A stretch of 64,000 bases of DNA from contig CAVPEV010000033.1 in assembly GCA_963703555.1 (NCBI GenBank), positions 1 through 64,000 on the forward strand. The letters are read 5' to 3'. The notes beneath the pieces were generated by a model. It did not search any database, was not told where the DNA came from, and saw nothing but the letters and a program-made list of their open reading frames with translations. The DNA comes from CAVPEV01 sp963703555. GTDB lineage: Bacteria > Actinomycetota > Actinomycetes > Actinomycetales > Cellulomonadaceae. Shown here piece by piece: positions 8,627 through 16,916 of the stretch; positions within the stretch are counted from its first letter, which is position 1; every line of letters begins with the position of its first letter. The position numbers and the translations under genes are program-made.

Positions 8627-9199
8627 TCAGCGGCTGCGCAGGTCCAGCTGGCGGACCAGAGACCGGGTGGCGAATGTCGACACGAGCAGCACGACACCGT
8701 CGACGAAGGCGAACAGCCCGAACACCACGACCAGCACCTCGAGCGTCTCCTGCGGCTTCATCACCAGGAGCAGACCGAACAGGAAGCCGACCAGGCCGAA
8801 GGCCAGCGACCACGTCCAGCCCAGGTCCCGCATCCGATATCCGACAACGGCGCCGATGATCCCCAGCACGCCCACGACGAGGATCCACAGCGCCATGAGG
8901 TAGTAGAGGACCAGCGTGGTCGCGTCCGGCCAGGCCATCACCAGCAGGCCGAAGGCGAGGCCGGCGATCCCTTGCGCCACCCACCAGCCGGCACCCGGAC
9001 GGCCCCGTCCGGTGAGCCCCTGGGTCAGGGCGACCAACCCGTCCACGACGACGAAGATGCCGAGCACCCAGACCAGCGCCCGCAGCGTGGTCAGCGGCTG
9101 CACCAGCATGAGGAATCCCAGCAGGACGAGCGCCCCGCCGCGCACCGCGGACAGCCACCACAGGCGTTGCACCGGGACCGGGGACAGGGACTCGCTCAT
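8627..9199 (-). CDS. HdeD/DUF308 family membrane protein
   Basis: This is a 190-residue integral membrane protein with about six hydrophobic helices, starting at WWLSAVRGGALVLLGFLMLVQP. The repeated pattern of helix pairs with short Gly- and Asp-containing turns (LVVGVLGIIGAVVGYR, LVVVFGLFAFVDGVVLL) fits the HdeD/DUF308 family, known mainly from an acid-resistance protein of E. coli; its molecular role is not established. The ATG at 9199 is preceded by GGAGG at a good distance, so it is preferred to upstream in-frame starts. It lies just downstream of the UbiB-type gene on the same strand, about 80 bases away. Confidence 0.8.
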   Translation of the reverse strand: MSESLSPVPVQRLWWLSAVRGGALVLLGFLMLVQPLTTLRALVWVLGIFVVVDGLVALTQGLTGRGRPGAGWWVAQGIAGLAFGLLVMAWPDATTLVLYYLMALWILVVGVLGIIGAVVGYRMRDLGWTWSLAFGLVGFLFGLLLVMKPQETLEVLVVVFGLFAFVDGVVLLVSTFATRSLVRQLDLRSR

Positions 9200-9281
9200 G
9201 GTCGCCTCCATAGGACCGCCAGGCCGCAGGACCGGGTCGTCCGCCGCCACCCCAGGGCCACCCTAGGGCGTCGCTCGCCCG

Positions 9282-10934
9282 TCAGCCCATCCTCCGCGAG
9301 CTCCACGCGAGGTAGCCGCCCAGCGTCGCCACGCCGCCGAGGCCCGCGGTGAACAGCGCGCTCGGCCAGCTGCGCCAGCGGGTCGGCTCCTTGGAGACCA
9401 GCTCGCCGATCGCCGTGATGAGCGCCGACGTGATCATGCCGGCGACCACCCGGTTGCCCACCTTCTCCACCCGGTCCATCACCGGCTCCAGCTCGGCGGT
9501 GCGCAGGTGCACGTCGAACCCGCCGCGCTCGAGGACTGTCAACATCCGGCGTACCGAGCGGGGGGCGTCCAGGCCGAGCTGGAGCGCGTCGAGGCCCACC
9601 TGGCGCAGCCGGCGCAGCGCCGCCTCCGGGGTGAGGACGCCGGCCACGAGTCGCCGGGTGAAGGGGGCCAGCACGGTCATGAGGTCGAAGCCCGGGTCGA
9701 GCTGCTTGCCCAGACCGTCGGCCATGACGAGCATCTTCGCCAGCAGCGCGACCTCGCTGGGCAGGCGCAGGTGGTGCTCGCGGAGCAGACCGAGGGCCTC
9801 GGTGACGATCGGCACGAGGGGGACCTCGGCCACTGGGCGGCCGGTGTACGTGCGCAGCAGGCGGGCGACGGCCGTCCGCAGCGGACGGACGTCAGCGGTC
9901 TCCGGCGTCCCGCACAGCTCGATGATGACGGCCGTGACCAGGTCGGCGTCGCCGTCGACGGCCGCCACCAGCAGCCGCACGAGCTGACTGCGCAGCGCGT
10001 CGTCGATGTGGCCGACCATGCCGAAGTCGATGATGCCGAGCCGCCCGCCCGGCTCGACGAAGAAGTTGCCCGGGTGCGGGTCCGCGTGGAAGTACCCGTG
10101 CTCGAAGACCATCGTCAGCAGGATGGAACTCGCCCGCTCGGCGAGCTCCCGCGGGTCGACGCCGGCAGCCGTCAGGGCGGCGACGTCGGTGATCTTGATG
10201 CCCCGCGCGCGCTCCAGGGTGAGTACCCGGGACGTCGTCGCCTCCCAGAGCACCTGTGGGATGTGCACCCGCGGGTCGCCGGCGAAGTTGTCGGCGAAGC
10301 GCTCCGCGTTGTGCGCCTCCTGGACGTAGTCCAGCTCCGCGCGCAGCGTCCGGGCGAACTCCTCGACGAACCCCGCGACGTCGTAGTCGGCCGCCACGTC
10401 CCAGGCGCGGGTGACGCGGCCGGCCAGCTCCCCGAGCAGCTCCAGGTCGTCGTGGACCTGCTCGACCGCGCCGGGCCGGCGGACCTTCACCACGACGTCC
10501 GTGCCACCCAGCCGGGCGGCATGGACCTGCCCGATGGACGCGCTGGCCAGCGGGGTCTCCTCGATCGTGGCGAGCAGATCGGCGCCGGCCTGGCCGAGCT
10601 CGTCGATGATGATCGCCCGGACGTCGCTCACCGGAATCGGCGGCGCGGCGTCCTGCAGCCTGGCGAGCTCCTCGGCGTACCCGGCGGGCACCAGGTCCGC
10701 GCGGGTGGAGATGATCTGGCCGAGCTTGATGTAGGTCGGCCCCAGCTCCTCCAGCGCGAGGCGCACCCGCTCGGGGAGCGTGGCGTCGTCCGGCACCGGG
10801 GGTCGTGGGTCCAGCGGCAGCCGCCGGTCGAACGGGAACCGCTGGTCCAGACCGAGCGCGGCCAGCGCGAAGCCCAGGCCATGGCCGGAGAGGGTCTCGA
10901 CGATGTGCCGGAATCGGTCCCGACGCCTGCTCAT
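9282..10934 (-). CDS. ABC1/UbiB family atypical kinase
   Basis: The 550-residue protein belongs to the UbiB/ADCK family of atypical kinases. It shows the diagnostic YIKLGQIISTR (KxGQ) motif, the alanine-rich loop ASASIGQVH, the lysine strand VVVKVRRP, the catalytic loop FHADPHPGNFF and the metal-binding IIDFGMVG. Two hydrophobic helices close the C-terminus, suggesting membrane attachment. Family members support quinone or lipid metabolism; actinobacteria make menaquinone, so the substrate here is open. The ATG at 10934 is chosen over the one at 10946 because GGGGAG lies five bases before it. The gene is divergent from a flippase gene that carries a degenerate kinase-like domain. Confidence 0.88.
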   Translation of the reverse strand: MSRRRDRFRHIVETLSGHGLGFALAALGLDQRFPFDRRLPLDPRPPVPDDATLPERVRLALEELGPTYIKLGQIISTRADLVPAGYAEELARLQDAAPPIPVSDVRAIIIDELGQAGADLLATIEETPLASASIGQVHAARLGGTDVVVKVRRPGAVEQVHDDLELLGELAGRVTRAWDVAADYDVAGFVEEFARTLRAELDYVQEAHNAERFADNFAGDPRVHIPQVLWEATTSRVLTLERARGIKITDVAALTAAGVDPRELAERASSILLTMVFEHGYFHADPHPGNFFVEPGGRLGIIDFGMVGHIDDALRSQLVRLLVAAVDGDADLVTAVIIELCGTPETADVRPLRTAVARLLRTYTGRPVAEVPLVPIVTEALGLLREHHLRLPSEVALLAKMLVMADGLGKQLDPGFDLMTVLAPFTRRLVAGVLTPEAALRRLRQVGLDALQLGLDAPRSVRRMLTVLERGGFDVHLRTAELEPVMDRVEKVGNRVVAGMITSALITAIGELVSKEPTRWRSWPSALFTAGLGGVATLGGYLAWSSRRMG

Positions 10935-11031
10935 GCCGCTCCCCATCGGTAGGCGTGCACGGACGGTCTCCAGCCTAGGCCGGACCTCAGGTCAGCGGGC
11001 GACCCCGGCGAGCACGCAGGGGCGCGCTGCC

Positions 11032-11043
11032 TAGACTCGGGCC
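11032..11043 (+). promoter_or_regulatory. Candidate leaderless promoter (-10 TAGACT, 6-nt gap)
   Basis: TAGACT at 11032-11037 lies exactly six bases before the ATG at 11044. No Shine-Dalgarno sequence is present. A CTAGGCT element reading the other way near 10970-10976 may serve the divergent UbiB-type gene. Confidence 0.55.
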
Positions 11044-13611
11044 ATGGCGGACACGGCGACGAGCGCGCCGGGGAGGACGGGCCGCGCCGAGCCCGAGCTC
11101 GTCGATGGCGTCGAGATCGTCGACATCCCCGCCGCGCGGGTGCACCACCCGGGCGACCTGCTGACCGTGGTGCTGTGCGCGGTCGGCATCGTCCTCGTCC
11201 TGGTCTTCGCCACGTACGCACAGAACACCACGGTCGGCGTGGCGGAAGACGTGCGGGGGTTCGCGTCCCTGGTCCGCCGCATCCTGTTCATCCCGGTCGC
11301 CGCGCTGGAGGTCCTCGTCACCGTCATCCTGCCCGCCGCGGTGCTCGTCGAGCTGGCCGTGCGCCGCCTGGTCCGGCAGATCCTCGACGCGGTCGGCGCC
11401 GCGGTGCTGGCCCTGCTCCTCGCGGCGGGCGTCCACGAGGCCATCGTCCGGTTCGGCAGCGCGGACCTCGTCGGGGGGCTGTCCGTGACCCTGCGCGGCG
11501 CGCCCACGCTGGCGATCCCGGGGTACATCGCCCTGGTGTCGGCGTTCCTCACCGCCACCGGGCCGCGGTCGCGGCGCCGCACGGTCCGGTGGTCGTGGAA
11601 CCTCACGTGGCTGGCGGTCGTCGTCGTGCTGGTCACCGGAGAGGTCTCGTTGCCCGGTGTCGGCGTCGCCCTGCTGCTCGGCCGGATGGCGGGCATGGGG
11701 GTTCGCTACCTGTCCGGGGTGCAGAGCGAGCGAGCCTACGGCGCGAGCCTCGTCGCCGGTCTGCGCCGAGCCGGCACGGCACCGGTGCGCCTCGTCCGGG
11801 TCGCCGACGACGGCACGCCTGCCGGTGGTCCCGCCGCCGCCGCGCCCGCCGAGCCGATCCCGGCCGGGACGTCACCCGCAGCGCGAGCGGCAGTCCCGGC
11901 GCCGACGACGGCGCCGGACGGCGACCTGCCGGGCCCCGCCACCCGGGCCCTGGCGCGGTCCTACGACCAGCGGGTCTACGAGGCGGTCAGCACCGCCGGT
12001 GTCCGTCGCGACGTGGTGGTGCTCGACGGCGACCGCGTCGTGCCCGGCGTCCTCGCCCGGGCCTGGCGCTCGATCCGGCTGCGCGGCATCGAGGGCCGCT
12101 CGGTCGTCTCCCTGCGCCAGGCCGCCGAGCGGTCGGCGCTGCTCGCCTATGCGGCCCGGGCTGCGGGCGTGCACAGCCCGCGCCTGCTGGGCATCGCCGA
12201 GGCGGACGACTCCATGCTCCTCGTCCAGGACCACATCGACGCGGTCGCGCTGTCGGACCTGGACCCGGAGGTGATCGACGATGCCGTGCTGCACGGCATC
12301 TGGGAGCAGTTGCGCACCGCGCATGCAGCCGGCCTCGCCCATCGAGCCCTGACCAGCGACGTCGTGCTCGTGGAGCCGTCGACTCGCACGGTGTGGATCG
12401 TGGGCTGGCAGTCGGGGGACATCGCGTCCTCCGAGCTGGCTCGCCGGATGGACCTCACCCAGACCATCGCGCTGCTGGCGCTGCGGGTGGGTGCGCCCCG
12501 GGCCCTGCAGTCCGCGGCCGAGGTGCTCACCGAGGAGGACATCGTCACCATCGGGCCGCTGCTGCAACCCGTCGCGCTGCCGCAACGCACCCGCGACGAG
12601 ATGCGCGCCCACCGCGAGGTGCTCGCCGAGCTGCGCTCCGCCCTGGTGGCCCGGCTGCCGCAGGCGGACGTGCAGCCCGAGCAGCTCGTCCGGTTCGGTG
12701 GACGGACCCTGCTGACCATCGTCCTGACCGTCGTTGCCGTCATCGTCGTCCTCACGACGATCAACGTGAACCAGGTCACCCAGGCCCTGGCGACCAGCGA
12801 CTGGCGGTGGAGCGCGCTCGCGTTCGCTCTCGGCCTGGCCACCCTGGCGGGCGGCGGACTGACCCTCGTGGCGTTCTCCCCGGTCCGCCTGTCGGTGTGG
12901 CGCGCAAGCCTGGTCCAGTCGGCGGCGACGTTCATCGCACTCGCCGCACCCGCCGGGATCGGTCCTGCGGCGCTCAACCTGCGCACGCTCACCAAGCGCG
13001 GCGTCTCGACGCCGCTGGCCGCCGCCACGGTCGCCCTGGTCCAGGTGGCCCAGTTCGTCGTGACGATCGGGCTGCTGCTCGTCCTGTCCATCGCGTCGGG
13101 CACCAACCAGGCGGCCCGGTTCCAGGTCACCCCCACGATGCTCGTGGTCATCGGCGTCGTCGCGGGGCTGGTCGCGGTGGTGCTGCTCGTGCCCGCCCTG
13201 CGCGGCCGGATCGCGGCGCGCACCATGCCGACCCTGCGCCAGACCTGGCCGCGCCTGCTCGACATGCTCGGCCAGCCGTGGCGGCTGGCCATGGGTGTCG
13301 TCGGCAACATCATCATGACCATGGGGTACGTGCTGGCGTTCGACGCCAGCCTGGCGGCGTTCGGCCAGCACCTGAGCCTGGTCCAGGTCGCTCTCGTCTA
13401 CCTGGCCGGCAACGCGGCCGGCGCGGCCGTGCCGACCCCCGGCGGCCTGGGCACCACGGAGTTCGCGCTGACCACCGGGCTGATCTCCACGGGGGTGAAC
13501 CCCGGGATCGCCGCGTCGGTGGCGGTGCTCTTCCGGGTGCTCACCTACTGGCTGCGGATCCCACTGGGCTGGCTGTCCATGCACTACCTGCAGCGGGCCG
13601 GCGAGCTGTAG
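11044..13611 (+). CDS. Flippase-like membrane protein with internal pseudokinase domain
   Basis: The 855-residue protein has an N-terminal group of about five to six helices (residues 38-220), a soluble middle (about 250-550) and a C-terminal flippase domain of the lysylphosphatidylglycerol-synthase type (about 560-850). The C-terminal domain carries the family-like GNAAGAAVPTPGGLGTTEF stretch. The soluble part resembles a kinase C-lobe: a catalytic-loop position reads AHRALTSDVVLV with His433 but no catalytic Asp at the usual place, and IVGW replaces DFG. It therefore looks enzymatically dead. A role in moving a lipid-linked envelope precursor is plausible; the substrate is not known. It is divergent from a real atypical kinase gene. 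The start follows TAGACT by six bases. Confidence 0.82.
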   Translation: MADTATSAPGRTGRAEPELVDGVEIVDIPAARVHHPGDLLTVVLCAVGIVLVLVFATYAQNTTVGVAEDVRGFASLVRRILFIPVAALEVLVTVILPAAVLVELAVRRLVRQILDAVGAAVLALLLAAGVHEAIVRFGSADLVGGLSVTLRGAPTLAIPGYIALVSAFLTATGPRSRRRTVRWSWNLTWLAVVVVLVTGEVSLPGVGVALLLGRMAGMGVRYLSGVQSERAYGASLVAGLRRAGTAPVRLVRVADDGTPAGGPAAAAPAEPIPAGTSPAARAAVPAPTTAPDGDLPGPATRALARSYDQRVYEAVSTAGVRRDVVVLDGDRVVPGVLARAWRSIRLRGIEGRSVVSLRQAAERSALLAYAARAAGVHSPRLLGIAEADDSMLLVQDHIDAVALSDLDPEVIDDAVLHGIWEQLRTAHAAGLAHRALTSDVVLVEPSTRTVWIVGWQSGDIASSELARRMDLTQTIALLALRVGAPRALQSAAEVLTEEDIVTIGPLLQPVALPQRTRDEMRAHREVLAELRSALVARLPQADVQPEQLVRFGGRTLLTIVLTVVAVIVVLTTINVNQVTQALATSDWRWSALAFALGLATLAGGGLTLVAFSPVRLSVWRASLVQSAATFIALAAPAGIGPAALNLRTLTKRGVSTPLAAATVALVQVAQFVVTIGLLLVLSIASGTNQAARFQVTPTMLVVIGVVAGLVAVVLLVPALRGRIAARTMPTLRQTWPRLLDMLGQPWRLAMGVVGNIIMTMGYVLAFDASLAAFGQHLSLVQVALVYLAGNAAGAAVPTPGGLGTTEFALTTGLISTGVNPGIAASVAVLFRVLTYWLRIPLGWLSMHYLQRAGEL

Positions 13612-13883
13612 GCCCCTGCGGGTCGCTTGAGCGCCCGGCCGTGGAGGACCCGCTGATGCGCGCCCCGACGAGGCTGCACGACGGCGACAGGTACCCTATG
13701 CGGCGCAATCACGCTGGGCTGGCACGGCGTCGGCACGGGCGGAACGCGCCGATGCGAGCCGGGCCCAGCTGCGCAACCGCTCCGCAGGCACCGGCACAGG
13801 CACCCTGGGGTGTTCGGGGCGGGGGGAGGGAATCTGGTCGTGACGTCCACGGGTTCCGTACTGGTCCATGGGTTCCGGCCTCC

Positions 13884-13956
13884 GTTCGGCAGCCCGGCTG
13901 ACCGTCTGGGGTCCCGTGGCTTTGCGTCCCCACCTTGCGATGGGTTTGCCTTGTCG
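13884..13956 (-). promoter_or_regulatory. Cyclic di-GMP-I riboswitch aptamer (GEMM-I)
   Basis: Read on the minus strand, the RNA has the GEMM-I hallmarks in order: AAGGCAAACC, a hairpin CCCAUC-GCAA-GGUGGG with a GNRA tetraloop, the invariant GGGACGCAAAGCC, a second stem GACC...GGUC, and the closing CAGCCGGGCUGCCGAA whose UGCC can pair back to GGCA. This is the class I c-di-GMP aptamer. A promoter lies directly upstream. The transcript runs towards the 3' end of the flippase gene on the other strand, and no convincing gene follows on its own strand. The best candidate is a 57-codon Pro/Arg-rich frame from an ATG at 13869 to 13696 without a clear ribosome site. Confidence 0.85.
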
Positions 13957-13968
13957 CTGACAGGAGTC

Positions 13969-13997
13969 ACAGTAGCCGTCCCGGCAGCCGCTGGGAA
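13969..13997 (-). promoter_or_regulatory. Promoter for the GEMM-I transcript
   Basis: On the minus strand TTCCCA (13997-13992) and TACTGT (13974-13969) are separated by 17 bases. The predicted start near 13962 falls a few bases before the first conserved aptamer base, which supports a functional riboswitch transcript. Confidence 0.55.
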
Positions 13998-14087
13998 GAG
14001 CATCGACGAGGCAACCCGTGCTCAGGGGGGCAGCCCTGCCGTGTTGTTCCCCGAGACCGTCGAGCTGGTCGCAGGCCCCCGCGGGCC

Positions 14088-15455
14088 CTAGGACTGCATG
14101 TCGACGAACCGCGAGTAGTGGCCCTGGAACGCCACCGTGATGGTATCCGTCGGCCCGTTGCGGTGCTTGGCGACGATCAGGTCGGCCTCCCCGGCGCGCG
14201 GCGACTCCTTCTCGTAGGCGTCCTCGCGGTGCAGCAGGATCACCATGTCCGCGTCCTGCTCGATCGAGCCGGACTCGCGCAGGTCGCTCATCTGCGGGCG
14301 CTTGTCGTTGCGCTGCTCGGGCCCGCGGTTCAGCTGGGAGATCGCGACGACCGGGACCTCGAGCTCCTTGGCGAGGAGCTTCAGCGCCCGGGAGAACTCC
14401 GACACCTCCTGCTGGCGCGACTCCACCCGCTTGCCCGAGCTCATCAGCTGCAGGTAGTCGATGACGACCAGCTTGAGGTCGTGACGCTGCTTGAGCCGAC
14501 GGCACTTGGCCCGGATCTCCATCAGGGACATGTTCGGCGAGTCGTCGATGAACAGCGGCGCCTCGGAGATCCGGCCCATCGTCGAGGCGATCTTCTGCCA
14601 GTCGTCCTCGCCCATCTGCCCGGTGCGCATCTTCTGCAGGTGCACCCGCGCCTCCGCAGCGAGCAACCGCATGACGATCTCGTTGCGGCTCATCTCCAGG
14701 GAGAACACCACCGAGGCCAGGTGGTGCTTGATGGCCGCCGACCGGACGATGTCGATGCCCAGGGTCGACTTGCCGATGGCGGGGCGGGCCGCGATGACGA
14801 TCATCTGCCCCGGATGCAGCCCGTTCGTCAGCCGGTCCAGGTCGGCGAAACCGGTGGGGACGCCGATCGTGCCCTCACCGCGGTGGCCCGCCGCCTCGAT
14901 CTCGTCGACAGCCCCGCCGAGGATCTCTCCGAGCGCCAGGTAGTCCTCGCTGGCCCGGCGCTCGGTCACCGCGTAGACCTCGGACTGCGCGGTGTTGACC
15001 AGCTCGTCGACGTCGCCGCCGTCCGCGGCGTAACCCAGCTGCACGATCCGCGTGCCGGCTTCCACCAGCCGCCGCAGCACGGCCCGTTCCCGCACGATCC
15101 GCGCGTAGAAACCCGCGTTGGCCGCGGTCGGGACGGTGGAGATCAGGGTGTGCAGGTAGGGCGCGCCGCCGATCCGGGCCATCTCGCCGCGCTTGGTCAG
15201 CTCGTCGGCCACGGTCACCGCGTCGGCGGGCTCACCGCGTCCGTACAGGTCGATGATCGCCTCGTAGATCACCTCGTGGGCGGGCCGGTAGAAGTCCGAC
15301 CCGCGCAGCTGCTCGACGACGTCGGCGATCGCATCCTTGGAGATCATCATGGAGCCGAGCACGCTCTGCTCGGCCGGGACGTCCTGCGGTGGCGTGCGGT
15401 CGAACCCGTCACCGCGCCGGGCGGGTGCTGCGACATCGAGCTCGTCGATGCTCAC
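14088..15455 (-). CDS. dnaB: Replicative DNA helicase
   Basis: DnaB unwinds DNA at the replication fork as a hexamer. The 455-residue protein has the N-terminal domain (DRTPPQDVPAEQSVLGSMM), a linker, and the RecA-like ATPase with Walker A ARPAIGKST (223-231, Lys229) and Walker B VVIDYLQL with Asp333. No intein is present, though actinobacterial dnaB sometimes holds one. The GTG at 15455 is chosen because GGAGGAGG precedes it; a longer in-frame start at 15515 would add 20 residues. The gene lies next to the ribosomal rplI cluster as in other Micrococcales, but the usual MATE gene between them is a remnant. Promoter and DnaA-box-like sequences lie upstream. Confidence 0.95.
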   Translation of the reverse strand: MSIDELDVAAPARRGDGFDRTPPQDVPAEQSVLGSMMISKDAIADVVEQLRGSDFYRPAHEVIYEAIIDLYGRGEPADAVTVADELTKRGEMARIGGAPYLHTLISTVPTAANAGFYARIVRERAVLRRLVEAGTRIVQLGYAADGGDVDELVNTAQSEVYAVTERRASEDYLALGEILGGAVDEIEAAGHRGEGTIGVPTGFADLDRLTNGLHPGQMIVIAARPAIGKSTLGIDIVRSAAIKHHLASVVFSLEMSRNEIVMRLLAAEARVHLQKMRTGQMGEDDWQKIASTMGRISEAPLFIDDSPNMSLMEIRAKCRRLKQRHDLKLVVIDYLQLMSSGKRVESRQQEVSEFSRALKLLAKELEVPVVAISQLNRGPEQRNDKRPQMSDLRESGSIEQDADMVILLHREDAYEKESPRAGEADLIVAKHRNGPTDTITVAFQGHYSRFVDMQS

Positions 15456-15631
15456 GGGCCCCCTCCTCCCTGCCGTCGGTGCCTCGACCATCAGTGCAGC
15501 ACGCACGTGTGACATCCCCGGGACTCGCCGCGACGGTACGTGCGCGCATGCCGAGTCCGGGGCCCGGTCCGGCTGACGGTGCAGGGTAGAGACCGCACAG
15601 GGTCCGGTTCAACCGCGGGGTGCACAGCCCC

Positions 15632-15781
15632 TGGGGACAACACCGGACAGCCCTGTGCAGTCCTGTGGACGCTGCGGCGGCCGCTCCGTGCACACCGGTG
15701 GACAGACGTGTGGATAGCATAGGACCTGGGTCCCGGCACGGAGTCTGACCTGCGCCGATGCCCGGCAGCCGCTGTGGATGA
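15632..15781. promoter_or_regulatory. DnaA-box-like cluster with divergent promoter elements upstream of dnaB
   Basis: Near-matches to the DnaA box (TGTGGATAA or TGTGGACAA) occur at 15632-15640 (TGGGGACAA), 15664-15672 (TGTGGACGC), 15709-15717 (TGTGGATAG) and 15773-15781 (TGTGGATGA), each one or two bases off. The third overlaps TAGCAT at 15715-15720, a rightward -10 candidate, and TATGCT on the minus strand (15721-15716), a leftward one for dnaB. The rest of 15456-15788 holds nothing else recognisable. Confidence 0.45.
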
Positions 15782-15788
15782 GAGGCGG

Positions 15789-16063
15789 ATGAGGAAGATC
15801 CCAGCAGATGGACCTGCCGCGCCCGCCAGCCGGTCATCGGTCGATCGGCAGATCATGGCCCTCGCGGTCCCCGCGCTCGGGGCGCTCGTCGCCGAGCCGT
15901 TGTTCACCGGGCGCTAGCGCTCGCCGTGCGCGCCTGAGCGCCGGATGGGACGGCCGGCCTTGCGGTGCTCTGGGCGGTGTTCGCGGGAGGGTTCATGCTG
16001 GCTCTAGCGGTGACCGGTGGCGGGCGCGCACGGGGTGAGACCTGGCTGGTCGCCGACGGCTGA
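15789..16063 (+). pseudogene. MATE family efflux transporter remnant (N- and C-terminal ends only)
   Basis: The first 42 codons (15789-15917) encode a MATE/DinF-type start, with RQIMALAVPALGALVAEPLF as the first membrane helix, and then hit a TAG. In another frame, about 15938-16061 encodes a MATE-like C-terminal helix and tail (AVLWAVFAGGFMLALAV, then ARGETWLVADG and a stop). The intact family has about 430-460 residues, so roughly 1.1-1.2 kb of the middle is missing and the ends are out of frame. A MATE gene normally sits here between rplI and dnaB in Micrococcales, which supports loss by internal deletion of a native gene. The two retained ends are still easy to read, so the loss may be fairly recent. 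Confidence 0.78.
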
Positions 16064-16147
16064 TGGCGTCGGGTCGACACGGCGACACCCCGTCCGCCGC
16101 TCGGTGCGGTAGGGGCTGCCACCCGCCCCGCCCCGCCGTCCGAGCGC

Positions 16148-16204
16148 GGGGCGTCGGCTGCGGGGCGGGGCGTCGGCTGCGGGGCGGGGCGTCGGCTGCG
16201 GGGC
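16148..16204. repeat. Three 19-bp perfect tandem repeats
   Basis: The unit GGGGCGTCGGCTGCGGGGC is repeated three times without a mismatch (16148-16166, 16167-16185, 16186-16204), just after the rplI stop and downstream of the MATE remnant. It is G-rich on the plus strand and likely expanded by slippage. No function is evident. Confidence 0.9.
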
Positions 16205-16213
16205 GTCGGACCG

Positions 16214-16663
16214 TCAGGCGGGGACGACCCGCACGGCGATCGTGGCGGAGACCTCCGGGTGCAGGCGGACCTGCACCGTGTAGTCGCCGACGGCCTTGAT
16301 CGGCTGGGCCACCTCGATCTTGCGCCGGTCCACCGCCGGTCCACCGGCCGCTGTCACCGCGTCGGCCAGGTCGGCCGTCGTGACGGCACCGAACAGCCGC
16401 CCGGAGGCCCCCGCCTTCGCGGGGACCACGACGGTACGAGCCTGCAGGGAGTCCCGCGTGGAGCGGGCCTCCTCCAGGGTGGCGATCTCCCGGGACTTGC
16501 GAGCCTTCCGGATCGCCGAGACGTCCTGCTCCGCGCCCTTGGTCCACTGGGTCGCCAGACCGCGCGGGACGAGGTAGTTGCGGGCGTACCCGTCCTTCAC
16601 CTCGACGATGTCGCCCGGGGTGCCCAGCCCCGTGATCTCGTGGGTCAGGATGACCTTGGCCAT
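16214..16663 (-). CDS. rplI: 50S ribosomal protein bL9
   Basis: bL9 binds 23S rRNA at the base of the L1 stalk and stabilises ribosomes against frameshifting. The 149-residue protein has the N-terminal signature MAKVILTHEITGLGTPGDIV and GYARNYLVPRGLA, a long connecting helix, and a C-terminal domain ending VSATIAVRVVPA. The ATG follows GAGGAGGCACCG. It is the last gene of the rpsF-ssb-rpsR-rplI operon. Confidence 0.97.
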   Translation of the reverse strand: MAKVILTHEITGLGTPGDIVEVKDGYARNYLVPRGLATQWTKGAEQDVSAIRKARKSREIATLEEARSTRDSLQARTVVVPAKAGASGRLFGAVTTADLADAVTAAGGPAVDRRKIEVAQPIKAVGDYTVQVRLHPEVSATIAVRVVPA

Positions 16664-16676
16664 CGGTGCCTCCTCC

Positions 16677-16916
16677 TCAGCGCGCCGATGACGAGTACGG
16701 CAGCAGCGCCATCTCGCGGGCGTTCTTGACCGCGCGCGCGATCGCGCGCTGCTCCTGCACCGTCACGCCGGTCACCCGACGCGCCCGGATCTTTCCCCGG
16801 TCGGAGATGAACTTGCGCAGCAGCGCGGTGTCCTTGTAGTCGACGACGGCGATCTTCGCCGCCTTGAGCGGGTTGAGCTTCTTCTTGGGCTTGCGGACAA
16901 CAGCCTTGGTGGCCAT
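16677..16916 (-). CDS. rpsR: 30S ribosomal protein bS18
   Basis: bS18 partners with bS6 on the platform of the small subunit. The 79-residue protein has the typical basic N-terminus (VVRKPKKKLNPLKAAK), the core VDYKDTALLRKFISDRGKI and TGVTVQEQRAIARAVKNAREMALLPY. The frame is open upstream, but the ATG at 16916, with GAGGAGC upstream, gives the normal family length. Cysteines of the zinc-type S18 are absent. Thirteen bases separate its stop from rplI. Confidence 0.96.
   Translation of the reverse strand: MATKAVVRKPKKKLNPLKAAKIAVVDYKDTALLRKFISDRGKIRARRVTGVTVQEQRAIARAVKNAREMALLPYSSSAR

Noticed and set aside
13584..14003. 139-codon minus-strand frame covering the riboswitch
   Set aside because: Its start lies upstream of the aptamer and it would translate through the structured RNA; no domain is visible.
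14088..15455. Intein in dnaB
   Set aside because: The ATPase motifs are at normal spacing and the length is that of an uninterrupted helicase.
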